A DNA stretch of 64,000 nucleotides from Oxytricha trifallax. Taxonomy: Eukaryota > Ciliophora > Spirotrichea > Sporadotrichida > Oxytrichidae. The stretch covers positions 1-64,000 of the forward strand of contig ARYC01000361.1 in NCBI GenBank assembly GCA_000711775.1. Direction: 5' to 3'. This document shows positions 9,942 to 24,900 of this stretch, piece after piece; position 1 is the first letter of the stretch; the number at the start of each line of letters is the position of its first letter. The notes beneath the pieces were generated by a model, which did no database searches, was not told the origin of the DNA, and saw only the letters and a list, made by a program, of their open reading frames with translations. Made by a program: the position numbers and the translations under genes.

Positions 9942-12900
9942 ATGAATAGTACTTAGAAAAAATCGGTCATAGGTAATGGTGCTAATACAGCATCATCACC
10001 TGTTAAAAATACATAAAAATATAAATGGCTTATAGAATCAAATTGAATTTATGAAGATACTCTATAAATTAGATAATTATTTAGTTAATTTTAATGCTAA
10101 AGATTAATCAGCCGGAAAAGGAGGTAAGAAATTTAAGCACAAGAAGTAGATCAGTAGTAATAACTCTATTTAATAGGTCTTGTACTTCAAAAGTAGTTAC
10201 CAGCATCTTCGATTCCAAGATTCAATCCACATGGTGTCTAACCGCCACCCACGCTCAAACAACAAGACTATCAATCCTACTCACCAACTAAGGTATTTAT
10301 TTACTTTCTAATTTACATTAAAATTAGAGCATGGCAAAGAAGAAATTGGCAAACATAGAGGAGAGTGTTGATTTTTCAAGATACGATATCGAGCAAATTT
10401 TGCAATAAGAAGTAAGTAATACCCTTTAATTTAGAAGTTTCATGTTTATTGCACTTAAGTTTAAGCTCCATTTTATATGACATAATTTCCTAAATTTAAA
10501 TATCTTTGTAGGGTATCGAATTCAGAAATCCAGAGAAAGCCCCTGGTGGATGGCTTCCATTAGAAGCCTATGATGACAAGGAATTTGAGACTAAAAAGCC
10601 AGTTGACTGGCTGAAAATGTCTAATATTGCAAACATTGCAAAATACGCTTCTTAAGGTGGGTAATTCCAAGGAGTAGGAGCACAGGGTCTCTGGAAAGAC
10701 AAAGACGGTTTACAATATTGGAGAAAGGTTAGAATAATGAAGTACCTTCCAAAAACAGAGAGATTTGAAGGGTTCTGGGAAAACACAAAGGAGAAATGCA
10801 GACTTCATAGAATATATGTTCTTTTTGACGAGGAAGATCCAAGGTCCTTCGTTAGAAGATTCAAATAAGCTTATACAAATAGAATATATGCTGATTCTCT
10901 AATTAAGTACAACTATTACATCGAAAATATGCCTACTCATCAAATTCCTGAAATTGACAATCTATTGAAAATCCTAATATTATTGCTTTTTTTATTTCCA
11001 ACATTTATTGAATGAGCAAGTCAATAGAGTTTTAAGTATGACTTAAAATACAAAAGCTCTAAGAGGAAAAAGCTCTTCAGATACTACCACTCTTCTTAGT
11101 GAGGCTAATTTTGAGTTTGCAAAGACAATGAACAAAATCGTATTTGATAAGCATTTGAAGGAAAGAGGCAATGAGCTAATCACAGGAAATTTGAAATTGC
11201 CACCAAAGCCATAAGCCAAATAGACTCCATTCTTTGGGATGATCTCTATACCTCCACACAATTTCCCAGAGCAGTTCTCTTAATTCTGCTTTAATACTTT
11301 ACAGAATAAGGATGAAGTAATCAGAGCTCAGCAAGATATAAAGAAAGAGTGCAATGATGTATTGGTTAAGGATATTTATAACCCAAACATTACCAAGACT
11401 ATGAGAATCGATGAGTTCAAGCAAATTCAAGCTTCCTCAATTTCTTAAACTTCTTACTATCTCAGAGAAACATGGATAAACAAAATTAAGGAAATAATTA
11501 AGAACAACTTCTAGGAACAATCATCATCAAAGTCATGGTTCAATCTCAATGAGACTTCAAAAGAGACTTATGAAATGGGAAAACTTAAGAAATTCTTAAC
11601 TTTAATTAAGTTTACTATGCAAGATACTTTGCTATATATGACTTAAAAATCTGTGAATAAATTTGTTGATTCAGTTTTCGCTTTTTTGCCTAAAAGTGTT
11701 AATGTAGTTGATTCTAACACAGTAGAAAACCACTTCTTTGACGAAGAGCAATAAAAATTAAATGAGAGCCTCAAACCTCCTATTCCCTTGTTCTCTATTG
11801 ATTTAATGTTAAGTGAAAATAATGTCCCTATGTTTTCTACTAGCCCAAATGATATCGTTACTACTATCATGTTAATTTTTGATAATGGTCTAAAAGCGCT
11901 TTAAGAAATCAGTTAACCTGAGTAAAAGCTGCTTCCACATCTGTTTAAAACTAATATCAAAATGTTCTTAAAGGCTACTGTAAGACCAGATCTAAAGCCA
12001 GATGAGGTAGATCCAAGCGACAAGAAATCTATTGCAGATGAAAATGCTTGGGTATTTAGTGCATACTTCAAACTTAGAGATGCTCTTGAAAATGCAATTA
12101 AGCCATTAGAAAATTATATCAGAACTTATGATAAGTATGACAAAGAGTACAAACTTGATCCAGAAGCTGTAATCAAGAAACTTGATGATCCTGATCAACC
12201 ACCTGAAATTGAAATATATTTTTACATTTCTTTTTGAACAATTATAGTTCTAAGTTTTCTTAAATTGACTTCTTAAGAAAGGATGTTCTTTTTCATTAAG
12301 AAGAAGCTGAGAGACTAAAGAATGAAATCCCAGATTTCATTATAGTTTCAGTCTTTAAAGTTAGCTGCAAAGAAATCAGAGCTACTCTTGCTCAAAAGCA
12401 TACAAAAATTGCTAATGACTAAATTGAACTTATCGCAAAAAGAGCTAAGCTCCAAGCTAATGAGATCTTAGAAGTCTTTGAGAAGATGAACAACAAAATT
12501 GAGAGTGCACCTAAAGATATAGAAGAACTTACTAGCATCAAGGATTATATGGCTGCAGTGCCAAATGAAATTGAGAAAAGTATGGGAGACTTAAAAGCAT
12601 GTATGCAAATCTATGAAATTCTAAATTCCTTCAACTATAAGTATCATGACGATGAGGATTATGATAAGAAGTGGAAACTTTATGGTTCTCCAAAAGAAAC
12701 TATAGAGAAAATTGATAAGTAACAAGCATACTTAGCTAAGGAACAAGAGAAATTTATTCAATAAATGATGGGCAACTAAACTGAATTTACAGCTTCAATT
12801 GCTGAAATTGAAAATCTTGTTTCTTCATTCTAGCAATATCAGGATATGAACTAAACCTGAAAATTGTATGAAATATGAGTAAGTAAAATATTTTTTGAAT

Positions 12901-15900
12901 TAATTCGAAGAAGTAGCTGGTATGACAAGATCGATCCATGCCAGACTAATGAATGCTAATGAATAAGCAAAGACATTTAACAACAGAGAAATGTTGACTG
13001 GTCTGCCAGATACCGATTACTCTTAAATTAGTATCATGATAAAAGAATTCTAACCATACTTCAATCTTTGGACAACTGTTGACAATTGGAAAAAGAGTCA
13101 CAAATCATGGCTTTATGATGATTTTGCTTTACTTGATGCCGCAAAGTTAGAAGAGACTGTAGACCAAAGCAACAAAACTATGGCTTAAGTAATTAGACTT
13201 TTCAGAGACAAAGAGCTTCCTGGTATCCTAAGAATTGCTGAGACAATTAAAGGAGAAGTTGAAGAATTTAAACCATTTGTCCCCTTGGCTCTTGCTTTAA
13301 GAACTGAAGGAATGAAAGATCGTCATTGGTAAAATATATCTGAGAAAGTAGGTTTCGAAGTAAAACCATATGAAGGCTTTACTTTCAATCAATGTCTTGA
13401 AATGGATCTTCATAAATATTCTGAAGAATGTGTTGATATTGGAGAGAAAGCTGGTAAAGAATATAACATTGAGCAAAGTTTGTTGAAAATGAAGAGAGAT
13501 TGGGAGACTATTGAATTCTTCTTACTACCCTTCAAGAATACTGGAACCTACTCAGTAACAGGATTTGATGATGCAATGGCTATGCTAGATGAGCATATTG
13601 TCCTTACTCAGACAATGCAATTCTCCCCTTTTAAAAAGCCATTTGAAGAGGAGATTGAAGAATGGAACGCTTCTATGCTTTATGTCTCTGAATGTATAGA
13701 TGAATGGATAAAATGTCAAGGTCAATGGATGTATCTTCAACCTATCTTTGACTCTCCAGATATTATGAAACAACTCCCCTCTGAAAACAAAAAGTTCAAG
13801 AACGTAGATAAAAACTGGAAAGAAATTATTGCTGGAACTAAGGCTCACCCTAATGTACTTAAGGCTTGCACAAGAGAAGGATTATTTTAAAAGACACATG
13901 TTTTTAATTTATTATATTTAAGGTCTTCTTGACAAATTCCAAGACGCAAATAAGAACCTTGATTTGGTCCAAAGAGGTCTTAGAGATTATCTAGAGCAAA
14001 AAAGATCGATCTTCGCTAGATTCTATTTCTTATCAAACGATGAGCTCCTTGAAATCTTATCATAAACAAAGGAAGTTGAAAATGTAAGACCACATCTTAG
14101 AAAGGTCTTCGAAAACATGGCTGATCTCGAGTTTAAGAATGTATTTTCGAAAAGTATAAAATATTATAAAACACATAAATATTTATTTATTGGCAATTGA
14201 TATAAGAATGACAAGACTATCGTTGCTATGTACTCTGGTGAAAGAGAAAAGATTCAATTATTTGATATTGTAGATCCGAGAGAAAAAGGAGTAGAATTTT
14301 GGATGGGAGAAGTTGAAAGAATGATGTTTAAATCAGTGAGACATGTCTTAAAGTTAAATTGAATGTATATTTTATTGGGACTTAAATAAAATTAAATTAA
14401 ATCAAATTAATTTTTTATATTAATTCATGTATTTTTTTATTTAACATCTTGATAGCAAAAATAAAAACGTTAAATACTCTTATTAATTATTTTGTATTTT
14501 ATTTTTACGTTTCTAATTACAAATATTGAAGTTTAATTGACTTAAATAATCAATAAGTTGATTCTAAAAAAATTTCCCAATATTATATCAAAAAATTAAA
14601 ATCCTCTCTTTTTTGAAGACACTACATATTTATAAATATTTGCTATTCTTTTTATTTTAATGTTTACTTTAATTATAATTAAATTATGTTTTAAAGTTTT
14701 CAGTAGACGAATATCTCACGAAAGCTAGAACAGATTGGATTCTTGTTCATCCAGGTCAATGCGTGCTTAATGGTTCTTAAGTCCACTGGACTGCTGAAGT
14801 TGAAGAAGCCATGATTAAGGAGGGTGTTGCAGGAGTTGCTAAGTATTCCAAAAAGTTGGATGATTAACTGCTAGACACTGTAAAGTAAGTTAGAAAGAAG
14901 CTCACTAAGCTACAAAGTATCACACTTGGTGCACTTATCGTTATTGATGTGCATGCTAAGGACGTCGTAGAAAACTTTTTATCATTAATTTTAAGATAAG
15001 GAATTAATGAATTTAATTTAATAAACTTGAAGTCCTCTCAAATCGATGATGTTAATGCTTTCGAATGGATCTCACAATTGAGATATTACTGGGAGAATGA
15101 TGATTGCAGAGTAAAGTGTATTCAAACTAACTTCCCATATGGATATGAATATCTTGGTAATACCATGAGACTTGTGATCACCCCACTTACTGATAAGTGC
15201 TATATGACTCTTATGGGAGCATTAATTAAGAGTATTAAATTTAATGATTACAGTTTATTCTTAAATTATTAAATTGAACTTGAACTTAGGAGGAGCTCCA
15301 GCTGGACCAGCTGGAACAGGAAAAACTGAATCAACAAAGGATCTTGCAAAGGCAGTCGCTATTCAGTGTGTCGTGTTTAACTGCTCAGATGGTATGGATT
15401 ACCTTATGGTTGGTAAATTCTTCAAGGGTCTTGCCTCCGCTGGTGCATGGGCATGTTTCGATGAGTTCAATAGAATCAATACAATAGAGAAATAAATTTA
15501 AACTGCAAACAAATGTGATTATTTTTCTTATATTGAAGTCTTGTCAGTTATTGCTTAACAACTTTTGCAACTCTTTGATGCCAAGAGAAACAATATTCCT
15601 GAAATAAACTTCGAAGAAAGTTAAATTAGAGTTAAAGCAACTTTCTGTGTCTTCATCACCATGAACCCAGGTTATGCAGGTAGAACTGAACTCCCAGATA
15701 ACTTGAAGGCTCTTTTCAGACCAGTGGCTATGATGGTGCCAGATTATGCTCTTATTGGTTAAATTATGCTTTATTCCTTTGGTTTCTCATCAGCCTTATA
15801 TCTCGCTAAGAAGATGGTCACTACTTTCAAGTTATCATCAGAATAACTGTCATCTTAAGATCATTATGATTATGGTATGAGAGCCGTGCGTTCAGTCATC

Positions 15901-18900
15901 AACGCAGCTGGTCTCTTGAAGAGATAAGATCCTGACATGAATGAAGATCAGCTATTGCTAAGAGCTCTCAGAGATGTAAATGTGCCAAAGTTTTTGAAGG
16001 ACGATCTTCCTCTTTTTGAGAATATCATATCAGATCTTTTCCCTGGAGTCTAAAGACCACAAATTGATTATGGAGCTTTGCTTGAATAAATGAAGAAGAG
16101 TGCAACACATTTCAATTTACAACCAATTCAACCATTCCTAGACAAAATTATTCAGTTGTATGATACAATTCTTGTGCGTCATGGACTCATGTTGGTTGGA
16201 CCTACTGGAGGTGGTAAAACCTAAAACTATAAGACTTTAGCTCATGCAATGACCTAATTATAACATATGGAGAAATACGATATCGTCCACTATCATATCT
16301 TAAATCCCAAATCAATCACCATGGGACAGCTTTATGGTGATGTTGATCCTCAGACAACAGAGTGGATTGATGGTGTGCTAGCTAAGATGGTATCTGATAT
16401 TTTATTAAAAATATTTGCATTATTATTAGATAAATATAATCATGATTGTGCAAGAGATTAATCTCCTGATAGACATTGGATCATGTTTGACGGGCCAGTT
16501 GATGCTATTTGGATAGAAAACATGAATACCGTTCTTGACGATAACAAAAAGCTGTGCTTAAACTCTGGTTAAATTATTACTCTTACTGACAGAATGACTA
16601 TGATGTTTGAAGTAGAAGATCTTGCTGTCGCCTCACCTGCTACAGTTTCAAGATGTGGTATGGTCTATATGGAACCAGGCGCTCTTGGTCTTGAGCCACT
16701 TATTAAATCATGGTTAAATACCATTCCTTAAGCTTTCAAGAACAAAAAGACTTTCACTCCTAGTCTTGATAACTACTTTAAGAAATACTTGAATGAGTGC
16801 GTGAAGTTTATGAGAAGAAACTGTTTAGAACCAGTACCTACTGTTAATAACAACATCACTCAAAGTTTAATGAGAATTCTTGATTGCTACTTCGCTGACT
16901 ATTTTGATACTGAAATAAGAAAGGTTGCTCCAGAAGAAGTTGAAGATTTTGAACAATGCCTTGAAAGCTTATTCTTATTCTCTCTGGTTTGGTCTATTGG
17001 TTGCACAACAAATCTAGAAGGAAGAGAAAGATTCGATAAGAAAGTTAGAGAAATGATTGGCAAAGACTGCAAATACCCTTTCCCTCAAGAAGGTTTAGTG
17101 TACGATTACATGTTTGACAAGACCAAGAAAGAATGGATTGTATGGACCAACACTGTTCAACCATATTTCGTAGACAACAGACTAGGCTTTGGAGAAATCG
17201 TTGTGCCTACTTTTGATTCGATCAGAATGAAATATCTCAAGAGAATTCTTGTCATGAACAAGAAGCACGTGCTTTCTCCAGGTCCCACAGGTACAGGTAA
17301 AACTGTAAATATCAACGAACTCTTGACAGCAGAGCTTAATGAAGATTACCAAACTATTCCAGTAACATTCTCCGCTTAAACATCAGCAAATCAGACTCAA
17401 GATGCTCTAGATGAGAAGTTTGAGAAGAGAAGAAAAGGTGTCTATGGACCTACTCCAGGAAAGAGATTCGTCATTTTTGTTGATGATTTGAACATGCCTA
17501 AGAAGGAGGAATATGGTGCTTAGCCACCCATTGAATTGCTTAGATAATATAAACCATTAATATTAAATTTAACTTGTCAAAACTTTATTTGAGTAAGTTA
17601 GGATTTATTAATTATAGATTTTATTGTACTGCATAAATTAAAAAAAACTTTTAAATTTATGAAAAATTTTTAAACTACTGAAATTAAATTATTTTTTATA
17701 ACAAATATTTACTTTAATATAGTTTGGCATTGTTTTTTAATTTTCATTAATATTTAACGAAATAATATATAGCTCAATATTTTCTTAATTTCTTTTTTAT
17801 AATTTAAAACAATTGAAAATAAATTGATTAGAAATTATTTGCTAAAATTAATTTTTTAAGTTTCAATGGATGGATCATTAAGGTTGGTATGACAGAAAGA
17901 GCAAGGAGAAGTCATTCATGAAAATAGAAGACATTATTTTAATTTGCGCTATGGGACCCCCAGGTGGTGGTAGATCTCCCATTACTAAAAGACTCGAAAG
18001 ACTATTTTAGTATTAATATTTATGTTAAGACATTTCAACATCTTGACCTACACAAATCTAGGAAGAGAGAGTATCACTATGATTTTCTCAAAGATCCTTA
18101 ATGCTTTCCTCTCTAGTTTCTCAGAGTAAATTGCTTCATGTCTTGATGAAGTGGTTGAAGCCACTTAAAGAGTGTACAATCTAATTTTATTATATGGATT
18201 GAATTCAGCAAGGAATTTCAGATTAAATTAATGCTGTTGCTACAAATTTGAAGCCCACTCCTTCAAAGTCTCACTATACCTTCAACTTAAGAGATATGTC
18301 AAAGATTTTCCAGGGTCTTTGTTCAGCCAATTCCAAATCCACGACTTAAGTGGTTGAGTTGATTAGACTTTGGATCCATGAAAACATGAGAGTTTTCGGA
18401 GACAGAATGATTAATAATTAAGATAGAGAAACTCTCACTGGGCTCCTCGATGAAGAAGTTGTGCACACTTTCAAGCTCAACTAAGACTAAGTTTACATTA
18501 CTGATAGAATTTTAAATTATTTTTATTTGATATAACCGAAAAAGGAGATTGGGATATTTAATATTCTTAAATTAGAAATAAGATAGATTGATCTTCGGAG
18601 ACTACTTAAATGGTATTGATACAGAAATAAGACCATATATTTTCATATAAGACCTTAAAGATATGGTTAAGAAGATTGAGGGTTATCTAGAGGATTATAA
18701 CTCTGGCCAAAAGAATCCAATGAAGTTGATTAAATATAAAGCTACTTGATTTATTACTCTTTAAATTGATTATGTTCTTAGATGCTTGTGATCACGTATC
18801 CCGTATTTGCAGAATCTTGAGATAACCATAAGGTAACGCTCTTATAAATTTTATATAAGCACCAATAAATAAATAGAGAATTCCTAATATATTTAAGATA

Positions 18901-21900
18901 TCTTTTGTTGGGAGTGGGTGGTTCAGGTCGTCAATCATTAGCCAGATTAGCCACTTACATCAGTAATTACAGAATCTACTAAATTGAAGTCGTTAAAGGT
19001 TATTCAATGACTAATTGGAGAGAAAACGTTAAGACCTGTCTTATGTAAGCAGGTGTTGAAGGCAAGCCAACTGTATTCTTATTCTGTGATACTTATTTAT
19101 TAAAAATCTATAGCAGTCCCTTATTCTAATCCAATTAGCATATTAAATTACTTAAATCATCAATGAGCAGATGCTTGAAGATATAAACAATGTATTGAAC
19201 TCTGGTGATATCCCAGCACTCTATAAGAATGAAGATTTTGAAGGCATTTATAATGTAGGTAAATCAGAGTGCTTGAGAAAGAACTTAACTCTTAATAAGA
19301 TGAATATGTTTTCATGCTATCTACAAAGAGTCAAATAAAACATTCACGTAGTCTTGGCATAAATAAATTAATAGAAATATGTATTCAAAATTAACAAGCA
19401 ATGTCGCCATTAGGTGAAGTGTTCAGAACTAGACTTAGAAAATTCCCATCTCTGGTTAACTGCTGTACTATCGATTGGTTCACAGAATGGCCAGAGGAAG
19501 CTTTGATGAATGTGGCAAGAGGTTCAATTGCTGACACTGACATAAACCTTGGCAAGGATGAAGAATCTTGCGTTGAAATGTTCAAGATTATGCATGTTGC
19601 CTGTTTCACTTCTATCCATCCCTATAAAAAAAGATCTTCCTAAATTAAAAATTTAGAATTTTTACTTTAAAAACCATTTTGATTCTTATTATAGTCTTAA
19701 TAGAATTATTGTTTTCGAAGATTAAAATGATTATCACACATTTTGAGTATAATTTCATTTTATCCCAGTCAAAAATAATGATTAGATTTTTTATATTCAA
19801 CTTATTTTTCAATCTTAATAATACAAGAGATTTTTCTTGACTTTATTGGTCTTGACATTAAATATGATGATACAAGTGTCTTTTTGAAAATAAAGGAAGG
19901 ATATTTTAAATATATTTATGCATCAAAGTGTCGAAAGGAAATCTCAAAGTTTCTTAGATTAACTTAGAAGAAGAAATTTAGTTTAATTTATAATCAAAAC
20001 ACCTTTTATATTGAAATAATAAATAAAAAATTACGTAACTCCCACTAGTTATTTGGAGCTTCTTAACATGTACAAGGGCATCCTATCTGAACGTAGAAAG
20101 TACTTTGGTGACGCCAAGGGAAGACTTGAAAAAGGTCTGAATGTGCTCTATGAAGCCGCTATTGAAGTGGCAAACTTGAGAGAGATGCTCGAAAAGAAGA
20201 AACCAGAGCTACAAAAGACTCAAGTTGAAGTGGAAAAGACAAAGAAGATTATTGAAAAGGAGTCACTCGAAGCTGCTGAAACCAAGAAAATTGTGGCTGA
20301 GGAAGAAGAAATCGCTGCTGAACAAGAGGCTGAGGTTATCAAAATTAAGACTGATGCTGATAGTGATCTCGCAGTAGCTCTTCCTGCACTTGATAATGCA
20401 GTCAAGAAAGTCAAGGAAATTAATGTCAATCAACATTAATCACTATTGTAGAGGAGAAAATATTATTTAATTGTTTCTTAATGATTTCTATGAACTTAAG
20501 GGAGTCTCAACTCCATCACCAACTATTGTGCAGTGCTTCATGGTAGTGTGCTTTATGCTAGGTTAACAAAAGCCAAAGAAGCCAAATGATCCTAAGAAAT
20601 TACAGTATGATCCAGAAGGGTATTTTGAAATGTCTAAACTAAAGCTACTTAATGATCCCAAAAAATTCTTACAATCACTTATTGACTTTGATAAAAACAC
20701 TTACTTAAGGCGTTATACTGAAATGAATTTTGATTTTTTTTAAATTTTAAGATAAGGATCACATTCCCGATGCACTTATTCTCAAGGTTAAGCCATTAAT
20801 GGAGAAGGAAGAAATGTCTGAGAAAAAGGTTGCCAACGCTTCTGGAGCCCTGGTTGCAGTCAGAATTTGGGTCGATGCTATGGTAAAGTATCATGAGGTA
20901 CTAAAGATCGTCAACCCAAAGAGAGCTTCTTTATTTCGTTTTTAATTGCCTATTATTTGATTTAATAGCTATTGCTGAAGAAATGGGCTAGAAGTTATCT
21001 ATTGTCCAAGCAAACTTGAACGAAAAACGTCAAAAAGTTAAAGAGATCAATGAAAAGTTAGATAACTTACAAAGACAAATGGACGACTTAATCCGTCAAG
21101 AGAAATCTCTCCAAAATGAAATTGAAGATTGCGGTAAGAAACTTATAAGAGCAGAGAAAATGATCAGTGGTCTTGAAGGCGAAAAGATAAGATGGACTGA
21201 GACTGTCAAGCAACTTGGAGAGAGACAAACACTTTTAGTAGGAGATTGCCTGGTAGCAGCAGGTATGGTTTCTTATGCAGGCCCCTTCACTTCATCTTAC
21301 AGATAAGAACTAGAGGAAGAGTGGAGATCTCACATCAAACGCTTAGGAATTAAGCATTCACCTCATGTTACAATGAGAAATATTCTTGGTGATGATGTCA
21401 TAATCAGAATGTGGACAGTAGCTGGTCTTCCTAACGACAATCTTTCAATTGAAAATGGTATAATTATGTTCAAATCGAGAAGATGGCCACTTATGATCGA
21501 TCCTTAAACTTAAGCAAACAAATTCGTTAAGAATCTTGGAAATTCATCCGACTCAGGAGTTTAACTTGATGTTTTCAAGCTTTCCGAAGGTAATTTGCTT
21601 AGAAGTTTGGAACTCGCTATCCAATTCGGTAAATGGGTCTTACTTGAAAATATCGGTGAAGAGCTTGACCCTGCCCTTGAACCCATTTTATTGCAACAAA
21701 AAATCAGATCTGGTAGTGGATACGTTATTAGAATGGGAGAAAAAGTAATTACTTACAACGAGACTTTCAAGTTCTTCTTGACGACTACTCTTCCAAATCC
21801 TCATTATTCCCCAGAAACATCAGTTAAAGTCACAATTTTGAACTTTGCTATTACTCCACTCGGTCTTGAAGAGCAGATGCTTAACTAACTTGTGCAATTA

Positions 21901-24900
21901 GAGTTACCAGAGCTTCAAGAGAAAAAGAACTAAATCGTAGAAGATAATGCAAGAGCTGCTAAAGAACTCAGAGATATTGAAGATAGAATTTAAATAATTA
22001 ATTACCAAAATAAAGAATAAATGGATTATTCAATAGTACAATTAATTTTTTTAATTCTACATGGATTAACAAAGAACGAGAATATCGCTCAGATTTTGGA
22101 AGATGATGAGTTAATCAATATTCTTGCTGAGTCTAAGAAAACATCCGAGCAAATTAGTATTAGACTTAAGGAGTCAGAGATTATTGTCAATAATTATTAT
22201 TTATTGGCAATAATTTACTTTCTTATACAACTGTTAAATCTCATAAAAATATTTTTCAATTAAGAAATACTGAGAAAGAAATTGATACCACCAGAGAAAG
22301 TTTCAGACCAGTTGCCTACAGGGCTTCTTTGTTGTTCTTCTGTATCGTTGATCTCGCTATAATTGACCCTATGTATCAATATTCCCTCTAATGGTTCCAA
22401 ATATTATTTGGTAACGCAGTTTAAAACTCAAGTCCATCATAAATTATTCAATCTTATATGCTTTTAATTAAATACTGGAATAAATTTATCATAATTTGAT
22501 ATTATTTTATCAAATGATGTTTTAGAAAGAATTCTAAATCTGAACAATTATTTCACTTTGTCTCTCTATCAAAATGTATGCAGATCACTCTTTGAAATGC
22601 ATAAATTGCTTTTCTCTTTCCTACTTACTGTTAAGATTATAAAAAATATATATGACATTATTTTTTTAACAGAAAGATTTGATTTTTATGTATTTTATAT
22701 TTTTCAATAATTTTTAAGATATTGTTTGGAAATAATGACATTGATGGTAATGAATGGAGATTCTTCCTAGCTGGTCCAAGTGGAAGTATCGATATTATTC
22801 CTTATAATGATAAAAGTTAATTATTAATTATTATTCCAAACCCCACTGACTGGTTGGATGATTTAGAATGGACATAGGTTTACAGACAGCTCTACGTCAT
22901 GTCCCAACTTCCTCAGTTTAAGGGTATCGATACTTACTTCATTGAATTTAATAAAAAATTCAAGAAGATATTTGATGCAACTGAGGCTCACGAAGAAGCT
23001 TTACCAGGTGATTGGAACACTAAGCTTATTCCTAATTTTTAGTCAATAATGATTAATCATACAGCAAAAATATTCATAAAACTTGAATTTTCAATTAAAA
23101 TAAATTTTAAGCTTAACTCTTTACAAAAGATGATCGTTCTGAAAGCTATTAGACCAGATAAAATCAGTTAAGCTATATAAAACTACATTATTGAAAAGAT
23201 TGGAAAAGAATTTATTGATCCACCAACTTTCAATATTAGAGCTTGTTACAAAGACTCTACAGTTGTCACTCCACTCATTTTAATATGAAATGAATTGTAA
23301 TTTATCAAATACCAATAATTTATTAAAATTTTCGTGCTGAGTGCAGGTTCAGATCCAGTCGCTGACTTCAAGAAATTTTCAGAAGAGGAAGACATGACAA
23401 AGAGAACTGAATACATTTCTCTTGGTCAAGGTCAAGATAAGAAAGCAGAGAGAATGATTGATGAAGCCAAAGCTAAGGGAGGTTGGGTTCTTCTCCAAAA
23501 TTGTCATTTAGCTATATCGTGGATGCCAAAACTTGAAATCATAGTAGAAGCCCTTAGTTCTTAATTGCATCCAGATTTCAGAATGTGGCTTACTAAACCC
23601 CTAAGACAAACCATTATTTAGGTTTAGAAATATAATATTCCTAGGAAATGAATTATAAATCATTTTATTTTATTATTCTTAAGTTACGTACCAACTGTCA
23701 AAACGATTGGTCGACTCACCAATTTTTGCATAGAGGAGGGGTTCGAAACCCATGGTTCTCTGATATTGTACGTGTTAAAAGATGACTGAATATCTCAGGG
23801 TTCTGTTGTGTCTTTACCCAATCAATTGAACAGGGGTATGAAGTTAAATGGCAGCACATGACCTGTCTAGGAAATCGTTAGTGGCTTCAGGGAAGAAAGG
23901 ACACGAGTTTGGACTACGGTCTAGTTTAGTGGTGACCACTCATGATGCTTCCGGAGTGAAGGTCTGGAATAAAACAGCTTTCAGCACATTTCCCTTAATA
24001 TTAATTTCCTAATAACTTAACTAACTAACTAACAATCTTTTTCTTCTTGGTTTTTTACAAGTGTTCTAGTATTTATTTACTACTTTTAACTTTTTTATCT
24101 TACTTTTCAAAATAATAATTGGCATGTTGGTATAGTATGCCAAATGAAAAATTCCCAGTATCCACACTTCAAAACTCCGTTAAGATGACTTTAGAACCTC
24201 CTCAAGGTCTTAGATCAAACTTACTTAGATCTTATGCAATCCTTGATAACAAGATCCTAAATGACTGTAACAAGCCAAGAGAATTTAAGAAGTTACTTTT
24301 TGGTTTCACTTTCTTCCATGCTATCGTCCAAGACAGAAGAAAGTTTGGACCTATTGGTTGGAACATCCCATACGCCTTTACATATGAAGACTTTGATGTA
24401 TGCATGAAACAACTTAAAATCTTTTTGGATGATTATGAAATCATTCCATACAAGGTGCTCAACTATTTAGGTTCTGAAATCAACTATGGAGGTCGTGTAA
24501 CCGATGATAAAGATGTTAGATTAATTAAAACTATTTTGAGAAAGTATATCAATGAGAACATCTTGATTGATAATCATAAATTCTCTGAGAGTGGCAAATA
24601 CATTTCAATTCCAGCAAACAATTAAGAAGACTATTTGACATATATCAAGGATTTGCCATTCAACCCTCATCCAGAAGCATTTGGTCTTCATGAGAATGCT
24701 GAAATTACAACAAATCAAACCGAGACTAGAAGAATTCTAGAAAGTATTTTATCAATCTAACCAAGAACCTCTTCAGCAGGAGGTAAGACTAGAGAGCAGG
24801 TTATTATGGATATCGCTATTGATTTATCAGGCAAAACTCCTCCACCATTCGATTTAGAAATGGTCGTCGAGAAATATCCAACTGAGTACACCGAATCTAT

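Noticed and set aside
12871-12918. GTAAGT..GAAGTAG intron in the dynein gene
   Set aside because: Splicing leaves a TGA just upstream and the wrong phase; the tgaa-flanked IES 12847-12895 restores the conserved protein.
23700-23790. Possible tRNA gene
   Set aside because: Only a B-box and a T-arm-like hairpin fit; no acceptor stem, anticodon arm or D-arm could be folded, so it is kept only as a SINE candidate.
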